Source: an uncultured Porphyromonas sp.
GTDB taxonomy: Bacteria > Bacteroidota > Bacteroidia > Bacteroidales > Porphyromonadaceae
Direction of reading: 5' to 3'
Assembly: GCA_943912835.1 (NCBI GenBank)
Contig: CALTVJ010000023.1
Coordinates: 1 to 24,254, forward strand
Length of the DNA: 24,254 nt
Every line of letters starts with the position of its first letter. Within the stretch, counting starts at the first letter, position 1. The notes under the pieces are model-generated. The model ran no database searches, had not been told where the DNA came from, and saw only the letters and a program-made list of their open reading frames with translations. Positions 23,940 to 24,254 of this stretch are shown one piece after another. The translations under genes and the position numbers were made by a program.

Positions 23940-24254
23940 ATGACACAAAACAAACAAACTCAAAGCTATTTGGGGCCATTCATTATTATGGTGGTTCTGA
24001 TGTCGCTAATTGGGCTGATTACAAATCTTAATCAGCAATTTCAGGGACCAATGCAAGCTGCATATCTTGTTAAGGGAGGCAGTATGACCACAACCCTGAC
24101 TACTCTACTCAACTTCTCTTTCTTTCTTGCCTATTTGGTAATGGGCCCTTTTACAAACCGTTACATTGATAAAAATGGGTACAAAAAGTCTCTAATCTTT
24201 GGCCTGTTTATTCTTATTTCGGCTTTTGGATTATACGAACTCTCAGCTTATGTC
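23940..24254 (+). CDS. FHS-family MFS sugar transporter (partial, 3' end missing)
   Basis: The first 105 codons of a gene that runs off the window end; the frame is open throughout from the ATG at 23940-23942. The N-terminus (MTQNKQTQSYLGPF) leads into a membrane segment (IIMVVLMSLIGLITN). Then come NLNQQFQGPMQAAY, a second hydrophobic segment (LLNFSFFLAYLVMG), a short loop with a basic motif (NRYIDKNGYKKS), and a third segment. This resembles the fucose/glucose/galactose-proton symporters (FucP/GluP type, FHS family) of the MFS. Placement right after galM suggests galactose or glucose uptake across the inner membrane. Substrate cannot be decided from this fragment. Confidence 0.8.
   Translation, partial: MTQNKQTQSYLGPFIIMVVLMSLIGLITNLNQQFQGPMQAAYLVKGGSMTTTLTTLLNFSFFLAYLVMGPFTNRYIDKNGYKKSLIFGLFILISAFGLYELSAYV

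Noticed and set aside
1..24254. Mobile elements, CRISPR arrays, toxin-antitoxin pairs, tRNA or rRNA genes
   Set aside because: No transposase, integrase, regularly spaced repeats, cloverleaf-like segment or paired small genes were seen. The lone HTH gene has no partner.

Overview
The window looks like a chromosomal segment of a Bacteroidetes bacterium, most likely order Bacteroidales and possibly Porphyromonas-like. Three things point there. Almost every transcription unit is preceded by the Bacteroidetes-type -7 element TAnnTTTG rather than an E. coli-type -10. Start codons lack obvious Shine-Dalgarno sequences and tend to have A-rich leaders. One lipoprotein has the TPR / beta-propeller / CRD / OmpA-C domain order of PorE, a type IX secretion component. 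The DNA is A+T-rich by eye. The genus is an inference from gene content only.

Left part (minus strand, 176-9810). From left to right lie an HU-family DNA-binding protein, the class I ribonucleotide reductase pair nrdB and nrdA (transcribed nrdA then nrdB), a small two-helix membrane protein on the plus strand, and tilS, a coiled-coil zinc-ribbon protein and a Nif3-family metal protein (transcribed as nif3, zinc ribbon, tilS). After these come aspS and a small helix-turn-helix regulator. nrdA and the small membrane protein are divergent, each with its own TATCTTTG element. The small protein and tilS converge and overlap by 23 bp.

Middle (9811-10498). This gene-free, A+T-rich spacer separates the regulator from lepA. 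It holds both promoters, a perfect inverted repeat over the regulator's -33 region, and other short dyads with no assigned role.

Right part (plus strand, 10499-24254). lepA, dnaB, an M24 peptidase, queE, a PorE-like lipoprotein and uvrA are packed nearly end to end, with gaps of 2, 3, 10, 0 and -1 bp, as one probable six-gene operon. Three tandem FKBP-type prolyl isomerases follow: one without a signal peptide and two with lipoprotein signals. They have their own promoter and end in a strong terminator. The T-tract of that terminator supplies the -33 box of a consensus promoter for galM, which is followed by the start of an FHS-type MFS sugar transporter cut by the window end.

Most of the window is housekeeping: dNTP supply, tRNA charging and modification, replication, repair, translation, and galactose use. 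I see no phage, insertion sequence, CRISPR array, rRNA or tRNA, and no clear novel multigene system. The best leads are the palindrome at the regulator promoter, the structured spacer before lepA, the small membrane protein, the PorE-like gene inside a replication/repair operon, and the FKBP triplet.
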